25,790 nt of DNA from a virus. Location: positions 7,212 through 33,001 of IMG/VR virus record IMGVR_UViG_3300030061_002678. The stretch is one strand, 5' to 3'. The notes under the pieces were generated by a model that was not told the DNA's origin, made no database searches, and saw only the letters and a list, made by a program, of their open reading frames with translations. Both the position numbers and the translations under genes were made by a program. Positions 15,960 through 23,617 of this stretch are shown here, in pieces; within the stretch, counting starts at the first letter, position 1, and each line of letters opens with the position of its first letter.

Positions 15960-16123
15960 GATAATTTGTCGAGAATGTATTCCACAACCGAACGCTGACC
16001 AGCTCGATACATGATCGTTTTGTCATTGTCTCTAGGTGTGGGGTTGATCAGTGGATACACTTCATCCAGCTCATCGACCAGAGCTTGGATGTTGGATGAA
16101 TTGCCGGGAAGGATATTATCCAT
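15956..16123 (-). CDS. Small acidic protein (55 aa), unknown function
   Basis: ATG at 16121-16123 opens a 55-residue frame reading MDNILPGNSSNIQALVDELD..., with a C-terminal part KTIMYRAGQRSVVEYILDKL that predicts a helix. A CCTCCC stretch precedes it but no Shine-Dalgarno in the right sense. It overlaps the RNR small-subunit stop by 8 nt and the next gene by 4 nt (ATGA). The tight coupling on both sides and protein-like composition make it a real gene; the YRAGQRSVVEYI pattern seems to recur in other T7-like cyanophages, but no function is known to me. Confidence 0.65.
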   Translation of the reverse strand: MDNILPGNSSNIQALVDELDEVYPLINPTPRDNDKTIMYRAGQRSVVEYILDKLS

Positions 16124-16838
16124 ACTTAGGGAGGTTTATATTCGAGGTCTCAAAAAAGCTGGGCATCCTTGCCCTTTGCGTTTCAGCAAGTCCTGCAGCC
16201 TTGCCAGAGGCGTAGAGGCTGTCGCTTTGCTTAAGCCAGAAGTCTTTGTCAAGGTACTTGTCCTCAGTGTTAGTTGATAAGCCATCCATCACCCAAGACA
16301 CGGTTGCCTTGCGAAGACGATTAAGGGCTGGGGTTGATACTTCGCCAAGGTCTTTAGCGACCATTGCATGTTGCAGAACGTGGCACTGTTCGTCTCTCGA
16401 TATATCTGAAGCGCACGTTCTAAGACCCATATCTCCACAAAATCTGAACAGCGGAAGTAATACAAAAAACACAGACCTTTCTAGGATCGCTGTCTTAAGG
16501 ATTGGGTGGGAAGGGTCACGTAACCATGCCTCCCTGATGTTAGCGGCCTCCCGTTCATACCGTTCGTTAGTACCATGAGCAGCAACCACGTAGCCAAGGG
16601 CTTTGTCATGTTTGTCCTCATCTTGCATGTTTGATAGGAGAGCAGGGATGACACCAGGATCATCAGGTAGGTCTCGCTCTAATCCTTGGGAGAGCATCTC
16701 CTTAACTGGTAATTCAAGGGTGCGAAGAGACAGTGCCCTAAAAATTGCATCCTCAGAGCCAGCTTTAAATTCGCCTTTGTCAACAGCGACAGGGGTCCAG
16801 GTCCTCTTACGGGACATCACTTTCAAATAGTTAGACAT
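16116..16838 (-). CDS. nrdB: Ribonucleotide reductase class I small (beta) subunit, divergent
   Basis: The 240-residue, helix-rich protein carries the ferritin-like di-metal ligand pattern: Glu74 and His77 in EDKH, Glu120 in LERSVFF, and Glu150 and His153 in DEQCH, with Glu42 (LELPVKE) as a likely first ligand. It directly follows nrdA. In class I RNR this subunit generates the radical that the large subunit needs to reduce ribonucleotides. It is much shorter than E. coli NrdB (376). The position four residues after the first-helix His, where E. coli has radical Tyr122, is Leu81 here; the nearest Tyr is 83. It may thus use an altered cofactor. Cyanopodovirus RNRs were long called class II because this divergent subunit was missed; a published reannotation of phage P-SSP7 assigns class I. 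Confidence 0.82.
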   Translation of the reverse strand: MSNYLKVMSRKRTWTPVAVDKGEFKAGSEDAIFRALSLRTLELPVKEMLSQGLERDLPDDPGVIPALLSNMQDEDKHDKALGYVVAAHGTNERYEREAANIREAWLRDPSHPILKTAILERSVFFVLLPLFRFCGDMGLRTCASDISRDEQCHVLQHAMVAKDLGEVSTPALNRLRKATVSWVMDGLSTNTEDKYLDKDFWLKQSDSLYASGKAAGLAETQRARMPSFFETSNINLPKYG

Positions 16839-18221
16839 TTACTCAGCACAAGATGAACATAATTGGTCTTCTGCGCTGTCAAATCCAAAGAGGTCCGCGT
16901 AGTCGTCACCCTCTAATAGAGAGGCGGCGTCATCTTTACGGAGGGTATCGGGAAGGACCTGCAACGCATAATATAAAGATGTTTGAGGTGAATCAAACCA
17001 TCTATCAATAAAGGCTTGGTCGTAGGTCACGACGTCACTCCATGTATTGTATGAATAGCCGTGAAATAGGCCTGTTTCTTCAAAGGTACGGCAGATTTCG
17101 TCTGCCACTAAATTATATGTATCCCACCCTACTTCGCTTGCAATCTCGCACGGACCGTAGTCAAAAGACTCCACACCGAACGTGCCAGAATCTCTGTCGA
17201 CATGCCTGCTAATAGGAGGAGCAATCTCAGGTGCTGTTGTATATCCGTCGAGATCTTTATAACGGTATGAGCAGCTAGCTGTAGGGGCAATGGTAAACGC
17301 TCTTTCCATTTTGTTAAAACGAGCGATTTGCGCGGCTGCTGATACAGCTCGAACCCACTCTCTCGCCATAATAATTGCAGGAGTGATGTCTGTATCTGTT
17401 CCGTCATTGACTGCCTTAAGCGCTTCACCGAATTGAAGATAGGAAACACCATGAATACGAAGAAAGTTTGCTAAACCCAAAACACCTAGGCCTACTTGGC
17501 GATCTTTCCAGGAGGGTAGATATTCACCAGTATCTCCAACTCCAGTCTTCCCATGTAGCTCACAGAGTTGGGACATACCCGCAGTAAAAGCAGGGACTAA
17601 GTCCTCTATATTACATGCACCTAATTGAACGTGTTGTAGCAAACACGAGCCCCTTGAATGTAATCGTATCTCTAAACATACATTACCAAAAAGTTTATTA
17701 CCAAACCTATCGTAACTAATTTTGTTTAACCAGATATCACCGGATTGGATGGCTTTAAGAATTTTGTCTTGCAGTCGTTTTGATAAAGCGTCCCAAGATT
17801 CACGGGTTACGTCAATACATTTCTTCACCCAGGGTAGTTCTTGGCGGGTTGCATCTACAAACTCTTCGATGTCTGCATGTTCTGCAGAAAGGTGAATAAC
17901 GCAAGCTCCATTTCGGAAGGATCCACCTCTTCTAAGAACTTCATTAAGGACGGAAAATATTTTTGCAAACGATACTGGGCCAGAACTGCAGAGACCCTTT
18001 CCATTCTCTGAACCCCTTGGACGGAGGTCAGATAAATGAACAGCGACTCCGGCAGCATGGCGTAGGGCATAACTGCAGAATTTAATGGCAGCCTCAATTC
18101 CATCAGCTCCCGACATTGAGTCACTAACATTTATACAAGTACATGAAACAGGTAATTTTGATTCAGGATTGTCGAGCCAACTTTGTACTCGACCGGTGCG
18201 GGCAATAAAACGATCAGTCAT
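16839..18221 (-). CDS. nrdA: Ribonucleotide reductase large (alpha) subunit, compact form
   Basis: The 460-residue protein converts ribonucleotides to deoxyribonucleotides for phage DNA synthesis. Visible catalytic features are N180-x-C182-x-E184 in GNVCLEI (thiyl-radical Cys and partners), an upstream redox Cys in PVSCTC (27/29), Cys193 or Cys203 as its partner, the phosphate-binding IAPTASCSY, and a C-terminal CSSC tail (455-458) for re-reduction by thioredoxin or glutaredoxin. The N-terminal ATP-cone and much of the N-terminal helical domain of standard NrdA (about 760 residues) are absent, so dATP inhibition is probably lost. The next gene is a divergent beta subunit, favouring class I over class II. 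The start shares 1 nt with the preceding stop (TAATG). Confidence 0.92.
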   Translation of the reverse strand: MTDRFIARTGRVQSWLDNPESKLPVSCTCINVSDSMSGADGIEAAIKFCSYALRHAAGVAVHLSDLRPRGSENGKGLCSSGPVSFAKIFSVLNEVLRRGGSFRNGACVIHLSAEHADIEEFVDATRQELPWVKKCIDVTRESWDALSKRLQDKILKAIQSGDIWLNKISYDRFGNKLFGNVCLEIRLHSRGSCLLQHVQLGACNIEDLVPAFTAGMSQLCELHGKTGVGDTGEYLPSWKDRQVGLGVLGLANFLRIHGVSYLQFGEALKAVNDGTDTDITPAIIMAREWVRAVSAAAQIARFNKMERAFTIAPTASCSYRYKDLDGYTTAPEIAPPISRHVDRDSGTFGVESFDYGPCEIASEVGWDTYNLVADEICRTFEETGLFHGYSYNTWSDVVTYDQAFIDRWFDSPQTSLYYALQVLPDTLRKDDAASLLEGDDYADLFGFDSAEDQLCSSCAE

Positions 18222-18604
18222 TAAACAAGGTCAATAAGGTTGGGTTTTTTGTAGTTAGGTCCTTTAATTACCTTTCCGTCCTCCCGCTTGATTGGCTTTA
18301 GGGCATCATCGAGTTTGGAGAGATTAGATTTATGAACACGAGTCAAGGCCTCATCGAGGTCCCAGCCTGCGGTAGCGGAATACTGGTAGGCAACATAGAC
18401 CAAGTCAGCCAACTCTTTAAGACAGGCTTCTTTTGATCTTTCGTTCTGGATATATTCAAGAGCCTCACAGTGGGCCTCAAGAAACTCTTCGTATTCTTCA
18501 GAAATCAGACGTTGCTGCATTACTAGCGTGGACGGGCCGAAATGGTTGATCGGCTGATCCATCAGCTTCCTGAAGGTCACTGCTTCTTTCTGGTGTTCGT
18601 ACAT
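18221..18604 (-). CDS. MazG-like nucleotide pyrophosphohydrolase
   Basis: The 127-residue protein shows the all-alpha NTP-pyrophosphatase pattern: EEYEEFLEAH (about residues 36-45, metal-binding Glu cluster E-E-x-x-E) followed by KELADLVYVAYQYSATAGWDLDEAL (about 63-87), with the second E-x-x-D metal pair. The C-terminal KVIKGPNYKKPNL is usual in phage members. Such enzymes hydrolyse (d)NTPs or alarmone-like nucleotides; phage copies may alter nucleotide pools or host stress signals. Lying just before nrdA suggests a nucleotide-metabolism role. The first 107 nt overlap the DUF3310 gene in another frame; later Met15 and Met29 are alternative starts, but the helix at residues 5-15 favours the first. 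Confidence 0.85.
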   Translation of the reverse strand: MYEHQKEAVTFRKLMDQPINHFGPSTLVMQQRLISEEYEEFLEAHCEALEYIQNERSKEACLKELADLVYVAYQYSATAGWDLDEALTRVHKSNLSKLDDALKPIKREDGKVIKGPNYKKPNLIDLV

Positions 18605-18794
18605 CTTTTAGTGCTCGGTTAAGGTATGCGATGGCTTTAAGTAGATCGTCTTCTCGGGATTCGCCGGGCTTGGCACCGGCTCGACAGACGTACTTGATCA
18701 CGTTGCCGAGTAGATAATCCATGTCTTGGTCAACAATGAAGTCCCAGACCTCAATCTTTCCAAGTTGGTAATGGTCAGGGCTGTACTTCGACAT
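18498..18794 (-). CDS. DUF3310 protein (T7 gp1.7-like, putative nucleotide kinase)
   Basis: Starting at ATG 18792-18794 the 98-residue protein begins MSKYSPDHYQLGKIEVWDF and continues with LLGNVIKYVCRAGAKPG and DLLKAIAYLNRALKDV, the signature of DUF3310. To my knowledge the family includes T7 gp1.7, reported to have nucleotide kinase activity; the biochemical role here is an inference. I chose this start because an in-frame ATG 12 codons upstream lies deeper in the exonuclease gene and precedes the conserved block with an uncharacteristic basic extension. The final 30 or so residues after ALKDV look non-conserved and lie within the 107-nt overlap with the MazG-like gene. Confidence 0.8.
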   Translation of the reverse strand: MSKYSPDHYQLGKIEVWDFIVDQDMDYLLGNVIKYVCRAGAKPGESREDDLLKAIAYLNRALKDVRTPERSSDLQEADGSADQPFRPVHASNAATSDF

Positions 18795-19518
18795 TTGGTG
18801 TAAAGAGGATTGGCGTTTGTTTTTCGGCATCCCAGTCTTCCGTCTGGAGGATCCGGGCTAAGCGGAGATTACGGAGGGCATCGTCATAAGTAAGGCCTAC
18901 ACTTTCAAAGGCTTTGACTACTGCAGGCCAGTAATTGCCCTTAGCTTTGTCGAGAATGATTCCGGCACGCTTTGGGCCAATGGTCGGTGCTCCGATATAG
19001 CCATCTGTAGAATCTCCGGTCAAAGCTTGCTCGTAGAGTTTGCGCTCAGCATCTTTGGGTTCAACGGTCCATTCTTCTTTGAGATTAAAAAGGCGGCAGG
19101 GGATTTGCTGCAGGTCTTTGTCAGGAGAGATCAGCACAAAGTTGTCAAACTCACCAGACGTAGCTGCAATACCCAAAGCATCATCAGCTTCAAGAGACGG
19201 GATGATGATTGATGGATAAGTTTCCAACCCCCAGTTCTTAAGCTTGAGATATCCACAGGGTTTTCTCTTTGTCCTGTTGCCTTTGTAATTTGGGTCAATC
19301 TCTTTCCTAAAATTTTTTGTATCAGTGAAATAAAGGATTAGATCATTTGAGTCGAACCTTGTCGTGAGCTTCTTTAACTCTTGTTTGACGATCTGTTTAC
19401 CCCGTTTAAAGTCACCAACAATCACAGTCAGATCAGGGCTGTAGTCCTGTTCATCTTCTGCTGCTGATGCAGCTCGATACCAGAAAAAGTCTGCATCGAT
19501 TAATAGTTTAGTTTGCAT
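18775..19518 (-). CDS. gp6: 5'-3' exonuclease (T7 gp6-like, FEN/PIN-like fold)
   Basis: The 247-residue protein has the metal-binding acidic clusters of the flap/5' exonuclease family: LLIDADFFWYRA at the N-terminus, SLEADDALG (about residues 107-115), ISPDKDLQQI (about 129-138), and GDSTDGYIGAPTIGPKRA (about 167-184), the last being the helix-hairpin-helix DNA-binding region. T7 gp6 removes RNA primers and helps degrade host DNA and form concatemers. The basic stretch FRKEIDPNYKGNRTKRK matches the helical arch, with the usual RKxxxxxYKxxR pattern. It overlaps the HNH gene by 11 nt and the DUF3310 gene by 20 nt, within the replication operon. Confidence 0.93.
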   Translation of the reverse strand: MQTKLLIDADFFWYRAASAAEDEQDYSPDLTVIVGDFKRGKQIVKQELKKLTTRFDSNDLILYFTDTKNFRKEIDPNYKGNRTKRKPCGYLKLKNWGLETYPSIIIPSLEADDALGIAATSGEFDNFVLISPDKDLQQIPCRLFNLKEEWTVEPKDAERKLYEQALTGDSTDGYIGAPTIGPKRAGIILDKAKGNYWPAVVKAFESVGLTYDDALRNLRLARILQTEDWDAEKQTPILFTPNVEVQP

Positions 19519-19930
19519 TGGTTGGCTTAGTGGAATTGAGAAGGTAATTAAGTGCTCGCTTCACCATCACTGGAGAATCATGCAAGCAACCTATACCTAA
19601 GTTGCAGGAGGAACAAATGTATCCCCTAAAGGCATCCGTATCATGACAATGATCTAGTACCCATTGATCAGTGTGAGCCTGACAAATAGGACAGGGTCCA
19701 GGTGGAGGTGGAGGATTCTGCCTTTTTAACTGTCTTCTTAATGCTGCATGTCCACGGATACAGGTTTTACAGCGGGAATCCAGATTGTCTCTGTTTCGAG
19801 GTTGATCAGGGAATCCAATAAGAGGTTTGTTCTCTTTGCATATTTGACATTGTTTAGTGGCAGTCGGCCCAACTAGTTCCGATTTGGAACTCAGAGTCGA
19901 GAGCACATCTAAATTTAACTGCTGATTCAA
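19508..19930 (-). CDS. Endonuclease VII-like HNH nuclease
   Basis: The frame has 140 codons from ATG 19930. Two Cys pairs (CQIC and CKTC, about residues 28-56) form a likely zinc site. The catalytic part CPICQAHTDQWVLDHCHDTDAFRG...CSSCNLGIG has the D-H-C-H core and paired cysteines of the recombination endonuclease VII family, a treble-clef HNH (beta-beta-alpha-metal) fold that in T4 cuts Holliday junctions and branched DNA. The start is uncertain: the ATG used overlaps the end of the polymerase gene by 77 nt, and the first 25 residues are not conserved-looking; a GTG eight codons in is the main alternative. Lying in the replication operon, it may resolve junctions or be a freestanding homing-type nuclease beside the polymerase. 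Confidence 0.82.
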   Translation of the reverse strand: MNQQLNLDVLSTLSSKSELVGPTATKQCQICKENKPLIGFPDQPRNRDNLDSRCKTCIRGHAALRRQLKRQNPPPPPGPCPICQAHTDQWVLDHCHDTDAFRGYICSSCNLGIGCLHDSPVMVKRALNYLLNSTKPTNAN

Positions 19931-21602
19931 CGTCTTTCATTGCATAAGTAGTAATTTCGCCAGCCTGCCTTACTTGACTAGGTGCAACCGAAAGTTGAAC
20001 CTCGTCGTGGATAAAACCCAACAACGTATAATCAATGCCCGCTTCCTGGAGCATCTCGTTCAGGCGGATGAGCCAAAGCTTGCAGACGCACGCTCCAGCG
20101 CTCTGAAGCAGGTAATTGGTGGCCGCATGGCGTTTACCTTGCAGGCGGATGGGTCGACCATCTAGCCCGCGAAGTACATCGCTTTCGGCTCTACTTTGGA
20201 TTGCTTTGTTTAACTCAGCAAAACCATCTAGGCCTTCCATAATCCGCTTCCGGATCTCTTTTCCTTTGGCACTTGCATGACGCTTAGAGGCGCCAGCCGT
20301 GAGGCCTAATCTGTGATCGCCGGCCCCATAAATCGTTGCGTAGGTTACACCCTTCCCAGCGGATCTGGACGTGCCATAGATCTCAGCTAGGACGGTGTGG
20401 ATGTCACCTTCGACCACTTCTTTGGCGAACTTGCCACCATCGAAGGGCGAAAGGTAATGCCCCAAGCACCTCAATTCGAGGCCTGAAGCGTCACTTCCCA
20501 CCTGTACCCGATCCTTACCTGGAATGAATAACTTTCGGTACTCACTAGCAGACGGAACCTGGGCCAAATTTGGAGATGAATGACACTGTCTCGACGTATT
20601 AGTGTTAAGGAAGCAGGAGTGATGAATCTTGCCCTTTCTCTCAAGCTTCAACCAGGCATTCTTGCCGTCAGACAATTGTCCCAGATGTTTCTGAAGTTCA
20701 AGGATCCTGGCAAACTTTAGTGCCTCTTCCGTACCGATTTCACGGAGCACCGTGTCGTCGATCTTGGCTCTACCTGATGCTGTTCTTTCTAAGGGTTCCC
20801 ACCCTCTAAAAGTTGCAAAAGCGAACGCAATGTGATCCCGGCTAGTTGGACTAAACTCTTTTAGTTTGCACATTGCACAACCCTCGTGGTAACCCCAACT
20901 GGAGTTATTACGTTTGGGTGTAAATAAACCTCCATCAACAAAGAGGAAGGTATTCCGCATCTCGTCTGAGAGTACGTCGAGTTCAGTCCTTAATTTAGAT
21001 TCGAGTTCCTGAGCAGCCTTTACATCGAAGGGCCAACCCTCTCGCTCTTGCCAGGCCATAAGCGCAGCAACCTTATGCTCAGTCTCAATACAGTCTTTGT
21101 AGGCTTCAAGCTTGGGCTCAAATAACCGAGCAACAGCGCAAGAAACAATGACGTCTTGAGCGCAATACTCCAGCATCTCTGGCGTATATGTGGACCAATC
21201 TCCCGCAAGAGATTTACCGAACTCAGACTTATGTTGTCCGAGGCGATGGCCCCAGGCTTCGAGACTGTGACGTCCATAAAGGTTGGCTGGCATGTTGGCT
21301 GGACGAGAGCGAAAGTCTCTATCCAAGATGTCGGTAAAGAAGAGCCTGGATAAGATCAACGTGTCGTAGGTCTTACCCTTGAAGTCCCATTTAGGGTAAA
21401 GAGATTTAATAGCTTCATAGTCAAATTGCACCAAATTGTGGCCCCATAGTTCGTCTGCAGTTAGCAGAAACTCGAGCCCTGTTCTGATGTCATCATCCCA
21501 GCGATACTCCTCGTCAGTGTCGAGGTCGCGGGCAACAATACAGTGGATGGTTGTGATCGAACGAAGTAGTCCGTCCGTCTCAATGTCAAAAGCTAATCTC
21601 AT
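19854..21602 (-). CDS. gp5: DNA polymerase, family A (T7 gp5-like) with 3'-5' exonuclease
   Basis: The 582-residue enzyme (T7 gp5 is 704) replicates the phage genome. Proofreading residues are visible at Asp6/Glu8 (AFDIETDG), Asp61 (NLVQFDYEA) and Asp150 (YCAQDVIV). Polymerase motifs are GSDASGLELR (Asp371, palm A), the O-helix R413-x3-K417-x3-Y421 followed by IYGAGD, and FIHDEVQ (palm C). It ends SWADCH, as T7 ends NWAICH, so it is complete. Tyr421 corresponds to T7 Tyr526, E. coli Phe762. Much of the length difference lies in the thumb, where the 76-residue thioredoxin-binding loop of T7 is reduced to about 30 residues (about 221-250) holding GCAMCK. It overlaps the thioredoxin-like gene by 4 nt (ATGA). 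Confidence 0.96.
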   Translation of the reverse strand: MRLAFDIETDGLLRSITTIHCIVARDLDTDEEYRWDDDIRTGLEFLLTADELWGHNLVQFDYEAIKSLYPKWDFKGKTYDTLILSRLFFTDILDRDFRSRPANMPANLYGRHSLEAWGHRLGQHKSEFGKSLAGDWSTYTPEMLEYCAQDVIVSCAVARLFEPKLEAYKDCIETEHKVAALMAWQEREGWPFDVKAAQELESKLRTELDVLSDEMRNTFLFVDGGLFTPKRNNSSWGYHEGCAMCKLKEFSPTSRDHIAFAFATFRGWEPLERTASGRAKIDDTVLREIGTEEALKFARILELQKHLGQLSDGKNAWLKLERKGKIHHSCFLNTNTSRQCHSSPNLAQVPSASEYRKLFIPGKDRVQVGSDASGLELRCLGHYLSPFDGGKFAKEVVEGDIHTVLAEIYGTSRSAGKGVTYATIYGAGDHRLGLTAGASKRHASAKGKEIRKRIMEGLDGFAELNKAIQSRAESDVLRGLDGRPIRLQGKRHAATNYLLQSAGACVCKLWLIRLNEMLQEAGIDYTLLGFIHDEVQLSVAPSQVRQAGEITTYAMKDVESAVKFRCALDSEFQIGTSWADCH

Positions 21603-21892
21603 TTAGAGTTGGCTCGCAATGCGATCAGAATCCCTTTTAAGTTGTTGCGGATTTGTTTCCCACCTGTGACCCGATCAAGCTCAAGCCCATTGGGACCAAC
21701 GATAAGTAGGACTGGATAAAGAGATAGGTCGTAGGACTCAACTAAGGCTGAGTGATTTTTTTTATCCATCACAGAGATGTAGTTGCCTAAGTCATTGTCA
21801 GACTTAAACACCTCGCGAAGATAATCTTTTGTTTGGGTGCAAGGGAGGCAGGCTTCTTGCGTAAAAAGGACTGCGTGGTTTGCTGTGGTCAT
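21599..21892 (-). CDS. Thioredoxin/glutaredoxin-like protein
   Basis: With ATG at 21890-21892 the protein has 97 residues. It has the thioredoxin-fold pattern: a first strand HAVLFT, redox motif CLPC (about residues 14-17), and a later cis-Pro strand LYPVLLIV followed by GxxLDRVTGG. It lies between primase-helicase and polymerase and overlaps the polymerase start by 4 nt. T7 borrows host thioredoxin as a polymerase processivity factor; several T7-like marine phages encode their own. Here it could bind the polymerase, reduce the CSSC tail of the phage RNR, or both. A TTG start at 21910 would add six residues; the ATG is preferred. The CLPC motif is not the standard CGPC, and it may be closer to glutaredoxins. 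Confidence 0.82.
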   Translation of the reverse strand: MTTANHAVLFTQEACLPCTQTKDYLREVFKSDNDLGNYISVMDKKNHSALVESYDLSLYPVLLIVGPNGLELDRVTGGKQIRNNLKGILIALRANSK

Positions 21893-21906
21893 TTCGATAG
21901 CGATTT

Positions 21907-23499
21907 TCAAAAGTCGGTGTAGTCAGTGGGCTTAGTGGAATCGTCTGAGAACTCAAGAGCCTCTTGTAGGCGTCCTGTTTCTTGGCTGTAGACAAGCTGC
22001 CCGCATGGCCCTGTCCGGCCTGTGTGCCTGTTTTTCAACACGACCAGATCAGCACGGTTATCGCCTGCGCTTATGTTTCGCTGTAGGGCTATACAAAAAT
22101 CTGATAGTTGAACTATGGAATGGCTACCCCTAAGCATCTGAAGTGAGATCTGTGTTCCATCCTCTGGACCTTTATCGCCCTGAGCACGGCGAAGATGACT
22201 AATTAAAATCATCCCCACATTACATTCCTCACAGAAACTGCGGAGCTTAGTCATTACCAAGTCCAGAGTTTTACGCTCGTCCATGTTCTCATTGCCTGAG
22301 ATTAGGATCGATAGGTGATCAAGAATGATCCAATTAACCCCGTTTGTCTTTACGAGGTACCGAATGTCATTGAGTAGAACATCGGGATCGCAACTCCCAA
22401 AGCCATCCCGTAGAAACACATGACCACTTCCAAGGGTATTTCTGAATGCACTCTCAAAATCTTCTTTAGGGATTTCATTGTTGAGGTGTAGGGGTTTGTT
22501 AGCAGCCACCGTCATCAGACGTAGGCCAGTTCTTTTCACACTCTCTTCAAGTGCTATGTAGCCAACCTTTTCGCCTTGGTTAATAAGGCTTACGGCTATT
22601 TCTCCACAGAGGGTGGATTTTCCACAGCCGGATCCACTGCAGATAGTGACAAGCTCTGAACGCCTAAGACCCCCACAGAGATCATTAAGGCCAGCGTAGG
22701 GATAATCACAATCGCGGCCTCGCAGCGGCGAACTAACGAGATCGAATAGATCACGTCCATCGACAAGAGAAGTAGGGACATAAGGCCTCTTTTTGTAAAC
22801 GGCTTGGCGTATTGCTTCCTGATCCCCAGCCATTAATGCGTCGGAGGCATCCTTGTGGCCGCCCACAGTACCGATAAAAACACGGTCAGGTGGAAAGAGA
22901 TCAATGCAATCTTGGATGGCCTTCTGGCCGGGCTCATCGTTATCAAAGCAGAGGATTATCTCTTCAAATTGAAGGAGATACTTGAGCTGATATTGAAGAG
23001 CTTTGCGTGCTCCATGTGCACCATTTGCAATGGAGACACAGGGCCAATTTGGGCGGGCAGTCCACACGGCGAGGGTATCAAGCTCGCCTTCGGTGACAAC
23101 GATAGTCTTACCGCTGCCAAACAAGTGCTGGCCGAAGAGCTGATGCCCTTCGTTCTTACCCACCCAACTGAAATTCTTTGATGGATCGCGCTCTTTATAA
23201 GCAACGATCTGACCGTCTAAGTAATAGGGGAAGCGCAGTGCTGCCCCCTCTTGACGAACATTAAATTTCTTGCAGGTCTCTTCGGAAATCTTGCGCTTAG
23301 CAAGTCGAGCAAAGTTACCTGTATAGTTCACCATCCGCCGCACCTTTGTTGGTTGCAGATCGGTGGATCCAGTGCCTTTCTGGTGGAAACCGCAAGAGAA
23401 GCAGTAACCACCACCGTCACTGTAAATAGCGAAAGCATCACTAGAGGTACATTCAGGACAAGGCTCGTGCCGAACAAATTCATTTTCATTCGAGTTCAT
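21907..23499 (-). CDS. gp4: Primase-helicase (T7 gp4-like)
   Basis: The 530-residue protein (T7 gp4 is 566) makes RNA primers and unwinds the fork. With the start at ATG 23497-23499 the zinc-binding cysteines fall at 14, 17, 33 and 36, close to T7's 17, 20, 36 and 39, which supports this start over one 11 codons upstream. TOPRIM motifs follow: VVTEGELDTLAVW (about 130) and CFDNDEPGQKA (about 185). The RecA-like helicase half has Walker A GSGCGKST (near residue 290), Walker B WIILDH (near 385) and the SHLRRAQGDKG segment. It overlaps the preceding 43-codon ORF by 14 nt and is followed at 14 nt by the thioredoxin-like gene. Confidence 0.95.
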   Translation of the reverse strand: MNSNENEFVRHEPCPECTSSDAFAIYSDGGGYCFSCGFHQKGTGSTDLQPTKVRRMVNYTGNFARLAKRKISEETCKKFNVRQEGAALRFPYYLDGQIVAYKERDPSKNFSWVGKNEGHQLFGQHLFGSGKTIVVTEGELDTLAVWTARPNWPCVSIANGAHGARKALQYQLKYLLQFEEIILCFDNDEPGQKAIQDCIDLFPPDRVFIGTVGGHKDASDALMAGDQEAIRQAVYKKRPYVPTSLVDGRDLFDLVSSPLRGRDCDYPYAGLNDLCGGLRRSELVTICSGSGCGKSTLCGEIAVSLINQGEKVGYIALEESVKRTGLRLMTVAANKPLHLNNEIPKEDFESAFRNTLGSGHVFLRDGFGSCDPDVLLNDIRYLVKTNGVNWIILDHLSILISGNENMDERKTLDLVMTKLRSFCEECNVGMILISHLRRAQGDKGPEDGTQISLQMLRGSHSIVQLSDFCIALQRNISAGDNRADLVVLKNRHTGRTGPCGQLVYSQETGRLQEALEFSDDSTKPTDYTDF

Positions 23500-23617
23500 C
23501 AGCAATCGCGAGGTACTCCTCGAGTGCATCAAGAATTAGATCTTTGGGAAAGCGATCTTCTAATCGAGCAACCAAAAGGTCGATTTCAACTAGAAGACTG
23601 GTGATGGAAGGTGTCAT
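23486..23617 (-). CDS. Small acidic protein (43 aa) between endonuclease I and primase
   Basis: ATG 23615-23617 overlaps the endonuclease I stop (ATGA) and the frame ends 14 nt inside the primase gene. The product, starting MTPSITSLLVEIDLLVARLE, is acidic and predicted to be almost wholly helical, with leucine spacing suited to a small coiled coil or helical hairpin. The 4-nt overlap upstream and sensible composition support expression. Function is unknown. Confidence 0.6.
   Translation of the reverse strand: MTPSITSLLVEIDLLVARLEDRFPKDLILDALEEYLAIADELE

Noticed and set aside
16839-18221. Class II (adenosylcobalamin) ribonucleotide reductase
   Set aside because: Older annotations of cyanopodoviruses use this, but the next gene has the di-metal ligand pattern of a class I beta subunit, and no B12-binding features were recognised.
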